Source: Prostheceraeus crozeri (Eukaryota > Platyhelminthes > Polycladida > Euryleptidae). From it: a DNA stretch of 64,000 nt. The stretch lies in NCBI GenBank assembly GCA_907163375.1, contig CAJQUW010011531.1, forward strand, positions 186,001 to 250,000, read 5' to 3'. Made by a program: the position numbers and the translations under genes. Positions within the stretch are counted from its first letter, which is position 1. Each line of letters opens with the position of its first letter. The notes beneath the pieces are model-generated. The model worked only from the letters and a program-made list of their open reading frames with translations. It was not told the origin of the DNA and ran no database searches. Shown piece after piece: positions 38,248 through 49,239 of the stretch.

Positions 38248-40180
38248 GAGATTGACATAGATATTCGTCTCTCTTTGGCATGTGTGTGATTGGACAAGCG
38301 CGCGCATTGCAGATATAGCTCTCATCAGAGAACACACGAACTTCAACGGCAAGATTGCAGGCAGGCCTACTAAGTGAAAAGTGCGTATTTTTAACTCAAT
38401 TCTTTCCGTGATAAATCCGTCAAATGAAGATGTCACACCGACTCTTGACGATCTAAATTTACTGACTGTGTCGGTTTAATGTGGTGTCAATCTTATCGCT
38501 CGTCAGAATTCAAGCTTGAATTTTCATTACGTTCAATGGAGGATTGGTATTCTTACCCCCTGACTCTGGCCATGAAAATCAGTATTAAGGAAAGTCATCT
38601 CTAGACCCAAACACACAGACAAAGCAATTTGCAATTTACCTCTGCGCACTAGACCCTAAAAACCTGACAAGGCAATTTATCTCTGTGGATGTGATGTTTT
38701 GCATTTGGTTTCAAATTACAGGTGTCATATTTGTCTGGGAATGGTCACATTTGTCTTGGAAGAGTTACATCTGGTTTGGAATGAGGATATTTGCTTTCAC
38801 AATATCGCATTTGGATTTACAACGTTCACATTTGGGTCGCAAATCCTATACTCTTATCAGGATGTGTGACCACAAAATGTGGTAGACAATTGCTAGTGCT
38901 GACAGAGTTACAGTGTGGTATAGATTAATATTCAGTCAAAATCGCCACTTGGTCATGCCAACTCATGACCTGACAAATGTTTGATTGCAAACAATTCTAT
39001 AGATATCGATTTCCTTAACGACCAAGGCGATTTCAAATATCACAAATTTGATTCCAAATATGTGACCACAAAGTGTGGTTATAGCATTAAACAGAATTTC
39101 TATGTTGAATCCGCAAGGTAATTGTATGAATTTCTATGTCATGAGCGAGATATTTTGTTCATCGTTTCATGTCATATTTTAATCACATGTAACTAGCCCG
39201 AAAAAAGCAGACAAGGCAATTTATCTCCATGGATGTTATGTACTTCGGTCATTATTGGTTATTGTTTGAGTCTCTGGCATGCTAGCTCATTTCGTAAGAT
39301 CAACGCTATGAATCGGTTCAATTTCTATTCAACAAAAGTCCTATTTTTGGCATTTATTTCAAGTGGCAGATTTATCCGTAGAAATTCAACTTTTCGCTAG
39401 TGGGGGTGGAATGAACAATAGATGTTTGTTCATGGCAATTTCAACTGCTCGGTCAGACATCGATCGAAGTCAATGCATCTAGACCTTATGAAGAATCAAA
39501 TCACTGAAACCGCGTTGTGCCTAAAGGAAATTCTATGTCTGTCATTTTGTTAGCAGAAACACATACCTGTTTAGCTGCAATAATAACATCTGTTGTCATG
39601 ACGCCTTCACGAACCTTATAGGCAAATTAGTCAAACCACCTGCACCCAGAAATATCGCATTTCCACAAACTATAAGGGCAATCTGCCCTAAGAGGTCTAT
39701 CATAATCATAACAATGACAAATTTCATTACAAGTTATTAAATGAATGTTAGATCATTGCGCTGTTAAGTGTACCAACCTCGTAAGTATTTGTGGAAAGAT
39801 TTATAAACAAATGTAATTTTGTGATGCTTGACGCTCCGTAACTTACAAGACGACTGAAAGCATATCGAATTAATAATTGTCGTTTTTCTGATGTTGGATG
39901 ACAATGGAGAAGTTAAAAATAACAAGAAGCTCGTGCGCGAATTTAGGAAAGGAATGTCAGCAACTCTCAAACCAAATGTACATGTTTGATAATTCAACAT
40001 TTTTCACTTCCAACATCAAGAAGCGGAACAGTGAGAGCATCATTTCATATCCATATTTTTTCTGGATACGAGTACTTATTTGCATGCTTAAGGTGATCAT
40101 ACTAAATATGATACTTTCTAAAGGATCGAAAGTAAATGCGAGCACTATGTTGTTATGATCGGTGCTACTTCTCGTTAATG
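38248..40180. other. Host DNA with dispersed and tandem repeats
   Basis: No gene recognised. About 38650-38890 and 39065-39250 share blocks (GACAAGGCAATTTATCTC; GACCACAAA-TGTGGT), an imperfect direct duplication. About 39545-39745 is the inverted relative of 2370-2545. GACAAGGCAATTTATCTC also matches the reverse complement near 3020. Confidence 0.5.
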
Positions 40181-40182
40181 AC

Positions 40183-40720
40183 TCACTGTAGTATGAAAAA
40201 CATCGCATTCACTTTTTGGCATTGTTTAACAACGACTGATTGGAAATCATAATGCATAATTTCAAGAGACATCGCCAGTTGGTTTTTGAATTTAAGATTC
40301 CATTGTTGAAATAACGGATTATTATTGATGAAGTTAAGTTTCGTTTGAAACTCAGCTTCGACAACAGTTCGAACTGTTCTGTTGTAAAGATCCCGTTGAA
40401 CTAGTAGAAGTACAGCTGATGAATCCGTAACAATACTTGCAGTTCTAGGACAATCTTCAATCAATGCCACTTCTCCAAACACTGTCCCTGGTGTATCTGA
40501 AAAAATATATATGACTTAGATAAATGCAAATAATGCACTTGCTATATACGTACTTAAAACGACAATATCTTCACCAAGAGTACTGCGATCAGGATAGAGC
40601 AAAACTGAAGTGTCGCCAACTGGTCCATCTTTTTTTCTGACTGACTTTTTGTTTTCTTCTGATTCGGCATAATCGTGTTTCCGATATATATGGAGAAATC
40701 CAGACATCAGGATGTACATG
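40183..40720 (-). CDS. Cyclic-nucleotide-binding-domain protein, internal exons
   Basis: Two exons on the minus strand. The first begins after acceptor TTTTAG at about 40721 and carries M-Y-I-L-M-S-G-F-L-H-I-Y, then G-E-D-I-V-V-L. It ends at donor TTTTAA|GTACGT (40553). A 57-bp intron ends at TTTCAG (40497). The second continues in frame with T-P-G-T-V-F-G-E-V-A-L-I-E and R-T-A-S-I-V, the phosphate-binding cassette region (F-G-E-x-A-L ... R-T/A-A) of CNB domains. The C-terminal segment (F-N-N-N-P-L-F-Q-Q-W analogue) looks like the start of a second CNB domain, as in CNBD2-type proteins. Neighbouring exons were not located. This is a host gene. Confidence 0.7.
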
Positions 40721-41299
40721 CTAAAATATGATTACAAATGGTAGGATTGAAAGAAAGAAATGACAATGAAAAATATAATTGACATTAAATAGCCAATCAT
40801 GACTTATTAGAGTCGGTTGACAATAATTTGATTAACCGTTCTCTTACGTGAATTTTGAAGATCGTTAGTTTATATTTGGGGTGAATTATCCACCCCTTAC
40901 TGTTTTTCTATCAAAACACCTACGAGACTTTTTCTGTGATCGCTTTATGTAAGCTTATTTCACAAATATGGTTACAGCTATATTCGTGAATTAATTTCTA
41001 AACAGGTCTGATCATTTGAAATCATTTGAATATCATTTTACATGTGCATGTAGGCCTAACATATGCAAGCTGTAATCGGTAGCTGCATCCTACATTTTGA
41101 TATTATAAATGAATGTGCGGCAATCTTGATATTTGATTTTAGTAGCTTTATAATATTTTGATATTTAAACTTGTTTAATTATCTATAGTCATGAAAAATC
41201 TAAAAAGAAAACAAAAAAATCATTCACATTTAAATTCTATTCAAAAATACATCCAGCTGGTATTGAACGCTACAATTAGACAAGTGAAATCAGAGTTCA
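40721..41299. other. Host intron/intergenic DNA
   Basis: AT-rich, no ORF with a domain; probably intronic or upstream sequence of the cyclic-nucleotide gene and the 3' flank of the piggyBac. Confidence 0.4.
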
Positions 41300-41350
41300 T
41301 TAATAATAATCATCACATTCCACTTTGTCAGACGAATGCTTTTTGCAAAC

Positions 41351-41486
41351 TGTAGTGATATCACTGTCTATGTTTTGCTATGTTACGTCACTGTCTATGT
41401 TAACAGTTACTAGATGTCTAGGTGATTTGTAATATCATTGATATAGCCCCTCTGCAAATGTAGATATTAGAAGTCAATATAAAATT
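41351..41486 (+). repeat. 5' LTR of the gypsy element
   Basis: 136 bp starting TGTAGTGATATCACTGTC and ending with TATAAAATT. It contains an internal direct repeat, CACTGTCTATGTT, present twice. Confidence 0.85.
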
Positions 41487-41590
41487 TGAATCTTTGTAAA
41501 GCATTCACAACTAATACAGATCTCACAATATCAAGTTGTCTGATTTTGCCTCTTCGCTGTCCGCTACATATTGGTGAGCCCGACTTCAAA

Positions 41591-42415
41591 ATGTCTACTG
41601 GCGATATAATGGAAATAAATGCAGCCACTGTGAAATTGCCTACATTTACGTCTGCGGATCCTTTCACCTGGTTTGTTCGCTCCGAAGCACAATTCCGATC
41701 TAAAAACATTACGCGCTCCCAAACGAAGTCAGATTACATCTTGCAAGCACTTCCAGAACATGTGTGCAACAAAATAGCATCATTTATACGAAGACATCCA
41801 TCTGACATCGATTATGATGAACTCAAAAACGAGATTTTGAAGAAATACTCCCTACAGCCATCGGAAAGAGTGCATATGCTTCTGGAAATGATTTCCCAAC
41901 CACTCGGTGATCGTACTCCAAGATGTGCATGGGATGAAATGAACCATCTTCTACAACTAGATGAAGTTGATGAGCAAGGGAATTTTAAAGAAATTGACCT
42001 GAAACGTGAACTTTGGTTGCAACATTTGCCTGAGCCTATTCGAGCTGCTCTCCACGATTCATCAAATCTCTCGATTGAACATTTGCTGACTAAAGCTGAC
42101 AACCTCCAAATCTCGAATCGTGCTATTCTTCGTAATCGAGGCAGCGAGCCAGTTATTGCATCTATAAATGAATCCTCCATTCACAAAATTGAATCTCAAT
42201 ATGCAAATTTGAGTGATGGTGAAATGAGCAATGACCAAAATGTGTCATATGTCTCAAGAACAAAGCCGAGATTTTCCAAAATTTTTCAAAAAAGAACGCC
42301 TGAATTTCAAAGGACACCCGATCGAAAAGGACTGTGCTATTACCACATACGATGGGGACAAAATGCGCGATCGTGTGTTCAAGGATGTACGTGGCAAGTT
42401 CACTCAAAAAACTAA
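41591..42415 (+). CDS. gypsy Gag protein
   Basis: The ATG at 41591 gives M-S-T-G-D-I-M-E-I-N, then L-P-T-F-T-S-A-D-P-F-T-W-F, the start of the arthropod/flatworm-type gypsy Gag domain (DUF7041-like). It continues with L-Q-A-L-P-E-H-V and L-W-L-Q-H-L-P-E-P-I-R. Gag forms the particle shell. A Cys-containing segment (C-Y-Y-H) near the end hints at a zinc knuckle. Confidence 0.7.
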   Translation: MSTGDIMEINAATVKLPTFTSADPFTWFVRSEAQFRSKNITRSQTKSDYILQALPEHVCNKIASFIRRHPSDIDYDELKNEILKKYSLQPSERVHMLLEMISQPLGDRTPRCAWDEMNHLLQLDEVDEQGNFKEIDLKRELWLQHLPEPIRAALHDSSNLSIEHLLTKADNLQISNRAILRNRGSEPVIASINESSIHKIESQYANLSDGEMSNDQNVSYVSRTKPRFSKIFQKRTPEFQRTPDRKGLCYYHIRWGQNARSCVQGCTWQVHSKN

Positions 42416-42449
42416 TCAACGGCCCTACACGGGGCCAACAATTAAGGAT

Positions 42450-45400
42450 GAAAATGCTCAAGGTACTTCGTATTAACAGCATCAACAGCACTAAATCTAA
42501 CGCCCTCACTGTTCATGACAAATTTTCTGAACATGATTTTCTTGTTGATACTGGAGCCTATGTTTCCCTTTTTCCAATTTCTCGCCTCGATTCAAATAGA
42601 AATGACTTTACTTGTGAAAACATTCCTACACTGATAGCTGCGAATGGGTCAAAAATTGCAACATTTGGTCGAAAGGAAATAACTCTACGCCTTTCTGAAA
42701 CCAATTATACATGGAACTTTATTATTGCTGACATTCAGCAACCACTTCTAGGAGCAGATTTTCTCGCGTACTTTCGCCTCCTTGTTGATGTAGCGGGTCA
42801 ACGACTTCTCAATATGGATACTTTCTCATCTTTACCATTAATTCCTGTGAACACGATTGAAATTGCACCCATTCATGTATCAGGTGAATATTCTTATATT
42901 TTTGAGGATTTCAAGGACGTTTTCAAAGCTGAACTGAAGCAGAATCCTCAAGATGTATCAAAGCATGGAATTTTTCATTATATTTCCACAACAGGAGCCC
43001 CCGTTCATTCTAGGTATCGACGATTAGGCCTACCTCCTGCAAAATTAGAAGCTGCAAAAGCTGCATTTTCAGAGATGGAAAGAATGGGCATCTGCAAGAA
43101 AGCCAGCAGTCCTTGGATCTCTCCCTTGCATATGGTTCCTAAAGCCGATGGTTCTTGGCGACCTTGTGGTGACTACCGCAGACTGAATTTGAAAACAATT
43201 CCCGACCACTATCCACTTCCAAATATTCAAGACATTATGGCATCAGTAAAAGGAGAAAAATTTTCTCAAAACTAGATTTACTAAAAGGATACTTTCAGGT
43301 ACCAGTGAATCCCGAGGACGTTGATAAGACTTGCATCATCACTCCGTTCGGTAGCTATGTATTCCTCTATTCAACGTTTGGATTGCGTAATTCAGGTGCA
43401 ACATTTCAACGACTAATGGATACTATATTTGGTCATATCACTTTTTGTATTGTGTACGTTGACGATATTCTCGTATTTTCAAAGACAACTGATGAACACC
43501 ACAACCATTTATAGGAGGTTCTGAAACTCCTGCGGCAGAATGGACTCGTTGTAAGAACAGATAAATGCACTTTTGGTGTGTCCTCCGTCACTTTCTTAGG
43601 CCATCACATTAATGAAAATGGAGTTTGCCCGACTAAAGAAAAGGTGAAAGCTGTTGAAAATTACCCAAAACCGACTTCAATCAAAGATTTGCAGAAGTAC
43701 CTTGGTTTAGTTAACTACTATCACAGATTTATTCCTCATTATGCAGAGATCTTGAAACCACTACGATGTGCTAACAGGAAAACCCAAGAGTTTGTTATGG
43801 GGACCAGAGCAAGAAAAATCCTTCATTCGGTCAAAATCCGCATTGGCTTCTTCCTCGTGTTTGCATCATCCCAATCCAAACGCTCCTATAGTAGTTACTA
43901 CTGACGCTAGTGCTACCGCAGTCGGGGCGGTTCTTGAACAAATTGTCAATGGTATTAATCAGCCAATAGCCTTTTTCAGCAAAAAACTGCGTTCAAACGA
44001 AATGCACTATAGCACATTTGACAGGGAACTTTTGGCAATTTATCTTGCTCTTCGCCATTTCAAGCATCATTTGGAAGGAGTTGAATTCAAAGTAAGAACT
44101 GATCATCGCCCTTTAATAACAGCTTTAACAAAGAAATCTGAAGCTTTCTCTTCTCGACAACAAAGACAATTATCCGCAATAACAGAATTTGCATGTGAGG
44201 TTGAATACATCCCAGGTAGAAATAACCCTGCGGCTGACGCATTATCCCGTGCAGCTATAGGCTCAATCCAACTCGGTCTTGATTATCGAAAATTGGCATT
44301 GGAACAGGTATCCGATCCTGACATACAAAACTCTCAAAATTTATTGGCTTCACTGAAACTGCAAAATGTTTCATTTGATCATGATACTCATATTCTTTGT
44401 GATGTTAGCACTGGAAGACCTCGCCCTGTAGTTCCACATACTTTCAGAAAAGAAGTGTTTGAGTTGATACATGGACTAAACCATCCATCAATTCGATCGA
44501 CGCTGCGTCTTATTACGTCAAAATTTGTATGGCATGGCATTTCTCGAGACGTTCGTGCTTGGGCCCGTGCCTGTGAAAGATGTCAAAAGTCTAAAGTCGT
44601 TCGTCATATCGAATCTGGAATCGGCAATTATTCAATCCCACGTCGAAGATTTTGTCATATTCATGTTGACATTGTCGAACCCCTACCCATAAGTAATGGT
44701 CATCGGTATCCTTTTACCATTATTGACAGATCAACTCGTTGGCCAGAAGCAGTACCCTTGGTAGAAGCAACTTCAGCTTCTTGTTCATATGCCCTTTTGG
44801 ATAATTGGATCTCCCGATTCGGAGTTCCAAGTGATATCACATCCGATAGAGGCTCGACATTTGTTTCCGACTTATGGAAAAATTTGGCATCTGTTATGGG
44901 TTCAAGAGTTCACTATACTACAGCTTATAATCCAGAAAGCAATGGTATGATAGAACGTTTTCATAGATCATTGAAGCAGTCATTAACAGCCTGTTGTTCA
45001 ACTTCTGATTGGTTTCATCAATTACCATGGACACTTCTTGGTCTACGAACTACCCCAAAAGTCGATATCGGATCATCTCCCGCAGAAATGGTGTTTGGCG
45101 AGGCCATTGTCGTTCCAGGGGAGTTTTTTCCTGATGATTCAAACTCCGAATCTTTGGAATTACTTCGAGCTCGAAATGCTGCTGCTCAATTTCGACCAAT
45201 TTCTCCTCGATCCAACCCGAGAGGTATTCAAATTCCCACCGAAATAAAGACATGTGAATTCGTATTTATACGAGATGATTCATACCGCCCACCACTTGCA
45301 CCTCCTTATAAAGGCCCATTCAAGGTAACTCAACGTTCAGACAAAGCTTATAAAATTCAATTGAATTCAGGTCGTGAGGACTGGGCCAAACCGATCGACC

Positions 45401-45615
45401 AATCGATCGTCCCAAACCGGCGTACATTGACTCAGACATTTCTTCGCCGCGTTCAAGTTTCGGACGACCTCTTCGTTCTCCTAATTTTTTTATGTCTTGA
45501 AATATTTATAACCTTTGTCTTGGGGGAGAGTATTGTAGTGATATCACTGTCTATGTTTTGCTATGTTACGTCACTGTCTATGTTAACAGTTACTAGATGT
45601 CTAGGTGATTTGTAA
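42450..45615 (+). pseudogene. gypsy Pol (protease, RT, RNase H, integrase), a few breaks
   Basis: Protease L-V-D-T-G-A; reverse transcriptase [19 protein letters not shown] and F-L-G-H-H-I-N; RNase H T-D-A-S-A-T-A-V-G and T-D-H-R-P-L; integrase zinc finger G-L-N-H-P-S ... C-E-R-C-Q; core D-I-V ... S-D-R-G-S-T-F ... E-R-F-H-R. The order places it in Ty3/gypsy. About three or four breaks overall; the integrase half is open. Confidence 0.88.
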
Positions 45616-45669
45616 TGTCATTGATATAGTCCCTCTGCAAATGTAGATATTAGAAGTCAATATAAAATT
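45534..45669 (+). repeat. 3' LTR of the gypsy element
   Basis: 136 bp, differing from the 5' LTR at two positions; preceded by the purine tract. Confidence 0.85.
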
Positions 45670-46812
45670 ATTGACTTGCATAAACATGCACGACGAGCAT
45701 GTTCGTGAAGTCTTAAAGTCATCATTTCTAGGACACAGCTTGCACCGCTTTTGTTTTGGTCTCTTTGTCCCTCTGATAGGTCTTTCAATCGCAGGACCAG
45801 TCTGATAACCCAAAAGTTTGAAAGCTATCGAGATTTGAGCATTCAAAGATTTTGTCATCATCCGATGTTTTATGAGACGATCGACTAGCTCATAACCACA
45901 CTTCAATATAAAGTCAGAACGAAAGGAAGCTGGAGAAGAATCAGCTAGGCCTATTCCAAGAGATGCGACTTTTGCAATAATGCATGCATTCAACAGTGCA
46001 ACATCAATCATGTTACAAAAAATGTATAAGGCCATCGTCGGCACTTTCTTTTGCACGTAGACAGTCTGATCATATGGTCTGCCGAATCAACACCTGATTT
46101 GGTTATGTTGTAATCCTCAACAATTTCTGGAAGTCCACTCTCGTTGTTTCTTGCATCAGTATGCATAGTAGATATCAGAAGCACCGGAACTTTCTTCTTG
46201 TCCCAATAGGAGACCAGAAGGATTTTGCCGGACTTGAAATATTTTGCCGATTTCTTTTCCCTATCAGTGAGATCTTTTGCCTTCGGTGGTATACCCTTCC
46301 TATTAGATCGAATTGTACCAATCAGAGTAGTATTTCTATCGCATAACGTTCCAGCCAAATCACAACAGCTGAACCAATTATCACAAGTCACGTTAAAACC
46401 TTTATCGAGATAAGGCTTCAAAATAGTCATAGTGAACGCCTCTGTAACTGGCATATCCTTTTTGTCCTCAGGTGACAAGCTACGTTCTCCTATATAAGGT
46501 ATTCCGTTCAGAATGTAACCAGTATCAGCTTCACACAACCATATTATTTTGATACCATACTTGCCTGGCTTTGAACCAATATTTTGCCTAAAGCCAACAC
46601 GACAGTGGTACCCTAGGAGCTGCTCATCAATTGCTTAGGACAGTAAAATTGAGAATCTTTCATTCAACATTCTCCAAACTTGTCTTACTGGACTCAAAGG
46701 ATCAACAGGATCTCTTCGGGTCCTATCGTCAACTCTAAAGAATCGTTCCCTGCTCACAGTCGCTAGTAATGGGAAAAAGACCGTTCCAGGACACCATAAA
46801 ATCAAAAAAATT

Positions 46813-47017
46813 AGTACTTTTAAAAACGACATAAATTCATGAATTTAGACCCTTTTTCAGGTTTTTAAGACCTAAATTCATGAATTTGGTTCATTCAAAA
46901 AGTACCATTTTTTTCAAAAATGGTACTTTTAAAAACGACATAAATTCATGAATTTAGGTCTTAAAAACCTGAAAAAGGGTCTAAATTCATGAATTTATGT
47001 CGTTTTTAAAAGTACCC
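46813..47017. repeat. ~200-bp near-perfect palindrome at Polinton B terminus
   Basis: The arms (46813-46912 and 46918-47017) are inverse copies, apart from one short block near 46888-46897, and meet at CCATTTTT/AAAAATGG. Each arm contains AAATTCATGAATTT twice. It could fold into one long hairpin, as at ends replicated by a protein-primed or hairpin mechanism. Confidence 0.8.
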
Positions 47018-47218
47018 AATTTTCAAATTTTTCAAAATCTCAAAATTTGAGAATTACAATTTTCACCCCCAAAATCATGACCGTTCCAGGACACCGAAAA
47101 ATCAGAAAAGTTAAGAATCTCAAATTTGTGAATTACAATTTTTACCTTGAAAATCATGACCGTTCTAGGACACCAAAAATTATAAAAGTTGAGTATCTCA
47201 AATTTGAGAATTACAATC

Positions 47219-47244
47219 GGGCGAAGCCCTAGAACCTTCGGTTC
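47219..47244. repeat. GC mini-hairpin pair (example in left terminal repeat)
   Basis: GGGC-GAA-GCCC followed by GAACC-TTC-GGTTC. Further copies of the same type in Polinton B: 47367-47390, 51244-51254, 53310-53322, 53602-53616, 53619-53634, 53800-53812, 53831-53843, 55601-55626, 56621-56631, 58288-58298, 59046-59058, 59088-59100, 63636-63659 and 63778-63803. Nearly all have a 4-6 bp stem and a 3-nt loop (mostly TTC/GAA; 53619-53634 has a longer loop) in an otherwise AT-rich element; several lie in frame within genes. Confidence 0.85.
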
Positions 47245-47357
47245 GATTTTCATTGCTTAAATCATGACCGTTCTAGGACACCGAAAATCAATCATAAAAG
47301 TTGAGAATTTCAAATTCATGAATTTTATCCATCTTTCAGGTTTTTAAAATATATCAT

Positions 47358-47750
47358 GTGACTAGCGAACCGAAGGTTCAGGGCTTCGCCGTTAAAAATA
47401 TTTCTTTAAAAATGGAAGAAACAAAAGTGGAAGGAACTTCAGAAATGGATGAAACAAAAATGGAAGGAACTTCAGAAATGGAAGAAACAAAAGTGGAAGG
47501 AACCTCAAGAATATATCCTTCGTTATCTCAATTAAAAATAAGTGAATTAAATATTGAAAAACACAAAGATAGAGTTAGGTATATGAAAGATAAAGAATCT
47601 CAATTATTATTAAGATTAGAGCATTATAAAAAGTTAAGAAAGAGATGGTCTAATGCTTTAACAATTGTCATTTCATCTGGCGTTCTTACAATTCCAGTAG
47701 TTGCTACTGCTTTAACTCGATACAAAATGAAAACACATTTCCATCTTTGA
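47358..47750 (+). pseudogene. Terminal-repeat membrane protein, left copy, broken
   Basis: Encoded inside the inverted repeat and homologous to 63186-63668. The common start M-T-S-E-P-K-V-Q-G-F-A-V includes two mini-hairpins in frame. The left copy has three tandem E-E-T-K-V-E-G-T-S-type repeats where the right has one. The charged helix (R-Y-M-K-D-K-E-S-Q-L-L-L-R-L) is identical. Broken; the right copy is the better one. Confidence 0.65.
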
Positions 47751-47784
47751 AATATTTTATTCACATCACAGACAAGTACTATGT

Positions 47785-48145
47785 ACAAGTAGCATGGTTT
47801 ACAACGAATAAAATATGTTGACTAGAAAATGTATTATGCCATGATACAATTGTTTCTGTATGAGTAAAATAAGGTAAGGCTCATAGAACTATAAAACCAA
47901 TGAGGACAAGTAGCATGGTTTACAACGAATAAAATATGTTGACTAGAAAATGTATTATGCCATGATACAATTGTTTCTGTATGAGTAAAATAAGGTAAGG
48001 CTCATAGAACTATAAAACCAATGAGGACAAGTAGTATGGTTTACAACGAATAATATATATGTTACTAAAATGTATTATGGCATGATACATTTGTTTCTCG
48101 TAAATAGAAATAAGGTAATACTCATAGTACTATTATCCATTGCGA
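47785..48145 (+). repeat. Tandem array, three units of 121 bp
   Basis: Units start with ACAAGTAGCATGGTTTAC at 47785, 47906 and 48027. The first two are nearly identical and the third is diverged. Confidence 0.9.
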
Positions 48146-48158
48146 GTAGCTTACCGTT

Positions 48159-48749
48159 TCAATTGATTGAGTTTAGTATTTCATCAAGGGTTGGGCGGTG
48201 TCTCCCATGGCGAAGATACGAGTCAATAATAGCGAAGTTCCTTTTGAAAAATGATATAGATTCCGTCGAGTTCTTAATAAACGGAAATCGTAAATATAGT
48301 TTATAAAATTTTCTTAAAAAGATGCTATAGCCTCTCGAATAACCTAATTGTTTACAAACATGGCCACTTCCCCGGATTGCAGTCAAAGCTCTTCCTTTTA
48401 ACAACGATAACTTCACAGTATTGTTCACCGAAATGTCTTCTTCTCTTCTTAAATGTGCTAAATAATTAGTTAGCTCTGATGCCAAGATGTCTCTTTGAAT
48501 TTCTTCTTCAAAATTATCGTTTGAACTGATATTGATGGCGTTATCTTGCAATGTGTCTTCAAATCGATTTATCACTAAAAATTCTCTGAATGTTTTTGAT
48601 GCGTGGATGTCTTCTTCTTCCCTTGGTTTAAGATATTTCTCCTGAAATTCTGTTAGCATCTCAATACACTTCTTCCGTTGATCTTCGTTCACAATAGTGT
48701 CTGAAATTTTTCTTTTCAAATCGGCAAAGGCGATGCTTGAACGTGCCAT
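48159..48749 (-). CDS. Unknown 196-residue protein
   Basis: An open ORF with its own ATG. N-terminal half acidic and helical (E-E-E-D-I-H-A-S), a central L-L-K-G-R-A-L-T-A-I-R-G-S-G-H-V-C-K, and a C-terminal aromatic/basic part (F-L-R-K-F-Y-K-L-Y-L-R-F-P-F). No membrane segment and no family I recognise. It is the only gene of the inserted block. Composition differs from the AT-rich Polinton genes around it. Confidence 0.45.
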   Translation of the reverse strand: MARSSIAFADLKRKISDTIVNEDQRKKCIEMLTEFQEKYLKPREEEDIHASKTFREFLVINRFEDTLQDNAINISSNDNFEEEIQRDILASELTNYLAHLRREEDISVNNTVKLSLLKGRALTAIRGSGHVCKQLGYSRGYSIFLRKFYKLYLRFPFIKNSTESISFFKRNFAIIDSYLRHGRHRPTLDEILNSIN

Positions 48750-49239
48750 TTTCGTTAAAACGTAGTGAATTAATTATGATAAAAAATAAAATTGTTGAAA
48801 GTCGCTGATGAAATTGACCAAAATAGATAAAGGTCACAGATGATTCGTAAGCAGTCACAGTCTCGTAGAACGCTCGCAGAATGAATGCACGCAGTAATAC
48901 GTGGAATAATGGCAGCAGCTGTTCAAGTGAAAAGTTGAGTTATGCGGGTCACAAAGAATTCTCTCATACTGAATAGCTTAAACTGCTAGCAGCTGTTCAT
49001 GTTGTGAAATTTGGTAACAGATGTTGCTAATGTCTTAATACAGATAAAACAGTCAATATTCTCTTAACAAGAGTTCATAAGAATAAAATGGAACAATGTA
49101 ACGTTTTAATTTAGATTGAATTAAATCATTTCAAAATCGAATAAGTAGTAAAGAAAGACATCATTAGAGAACAGTTTTAAATCAATACCCCCTCCCTTCT
49201 GTCTTCTAGGGGTCCCTTAAGAAATTTTTTTATTATAAA
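48750..49239. other. Spacer, no gene seen
   Basis: Moderate AT content; the last 50 bp before the protease ATG become Polinton-like, with a T-run and TATTATAAA directly at the start, possibly a TATA-type promoter element. Confidence 0.4.

Larger units (their letters stand above)
41351..45669 (+). mobile_element. Ty3/gypsy LTR retrotransposon, broken, young
   Basis: A 4.3-kb element with 136-bp LTRs that differ at two sites (about 1.5%), so the insertion is recent although pol has a few breaks. Order is gag, protease, reverse transcriptase, RNase H, integrase, typical of Ty3/gypsy. A purine-rich tract (TGGGGGAGAG) directly precedes the 3' LTR. It is inserted into the C-terminal coding end of a piggyBac transposase. 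No clear target duplication was found. Confidence 0.9.
41300..46775 (-). mobile_element. piggyBac transposon copy, split by gypsy and by Polinton B
   Basis: The minus strand encodes a piggyBac transposase: F-P-L-L-A-T-V-S-R-E-R-F-F, then A-I-D-E-Q-L-L-G, K-P-G-K-Y-G-I-K, C-D-N-W-F-S and S-G-V-D-S-A-D, then a C-terminal Cys-rich domain (C-K-L-C ... C-S-S-C). The last segment of that domain, V-C-K-K-H-S-S-D-K ending at a stop 41300-41302, lies on the far side of the gypsy element, so gypsy sits inside the last coding part. A TAA at 46635-46637 and an indel near 46015-46030 disable it. The N-terminal part is missing here because Polinton B begins at about 46776; it should lie beyond base 64000. 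Confidence 0.85.
46776..47357 (+). repeat. Left terminal inverted repeat of Polinton B
   Basis: Contains three or four ~80-106-bp direct repeats with GACCGTTC-AGGACACC (at about 46774, 47079, 47158, 47265), and copies of the palindrome AAATTCATGAATTT. The portion from about 47018 matches the right end in inverse. Confidence 0.85.
47718..49190. other. Block of different composition inserted near Polinton B left end
   Basis: Homology to the right terminal copy stops at about 47718, and the sequence becomes less AT-rich until about 49190, where Polinton B genes begin. It contains a tandem array and one unknown ORF (both annotated). It may be a separate mobile insertion or a second-lineage segment. 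No terminal repeats or target duplication were found. Confidence 0.45.

Noticed and set aside
41346-45674. Target site duplication of the gypsy element
   Set aside because: The bases flanking the two LTRs (CAAAC and ATTGA) do not match, so no duplication is claimed.
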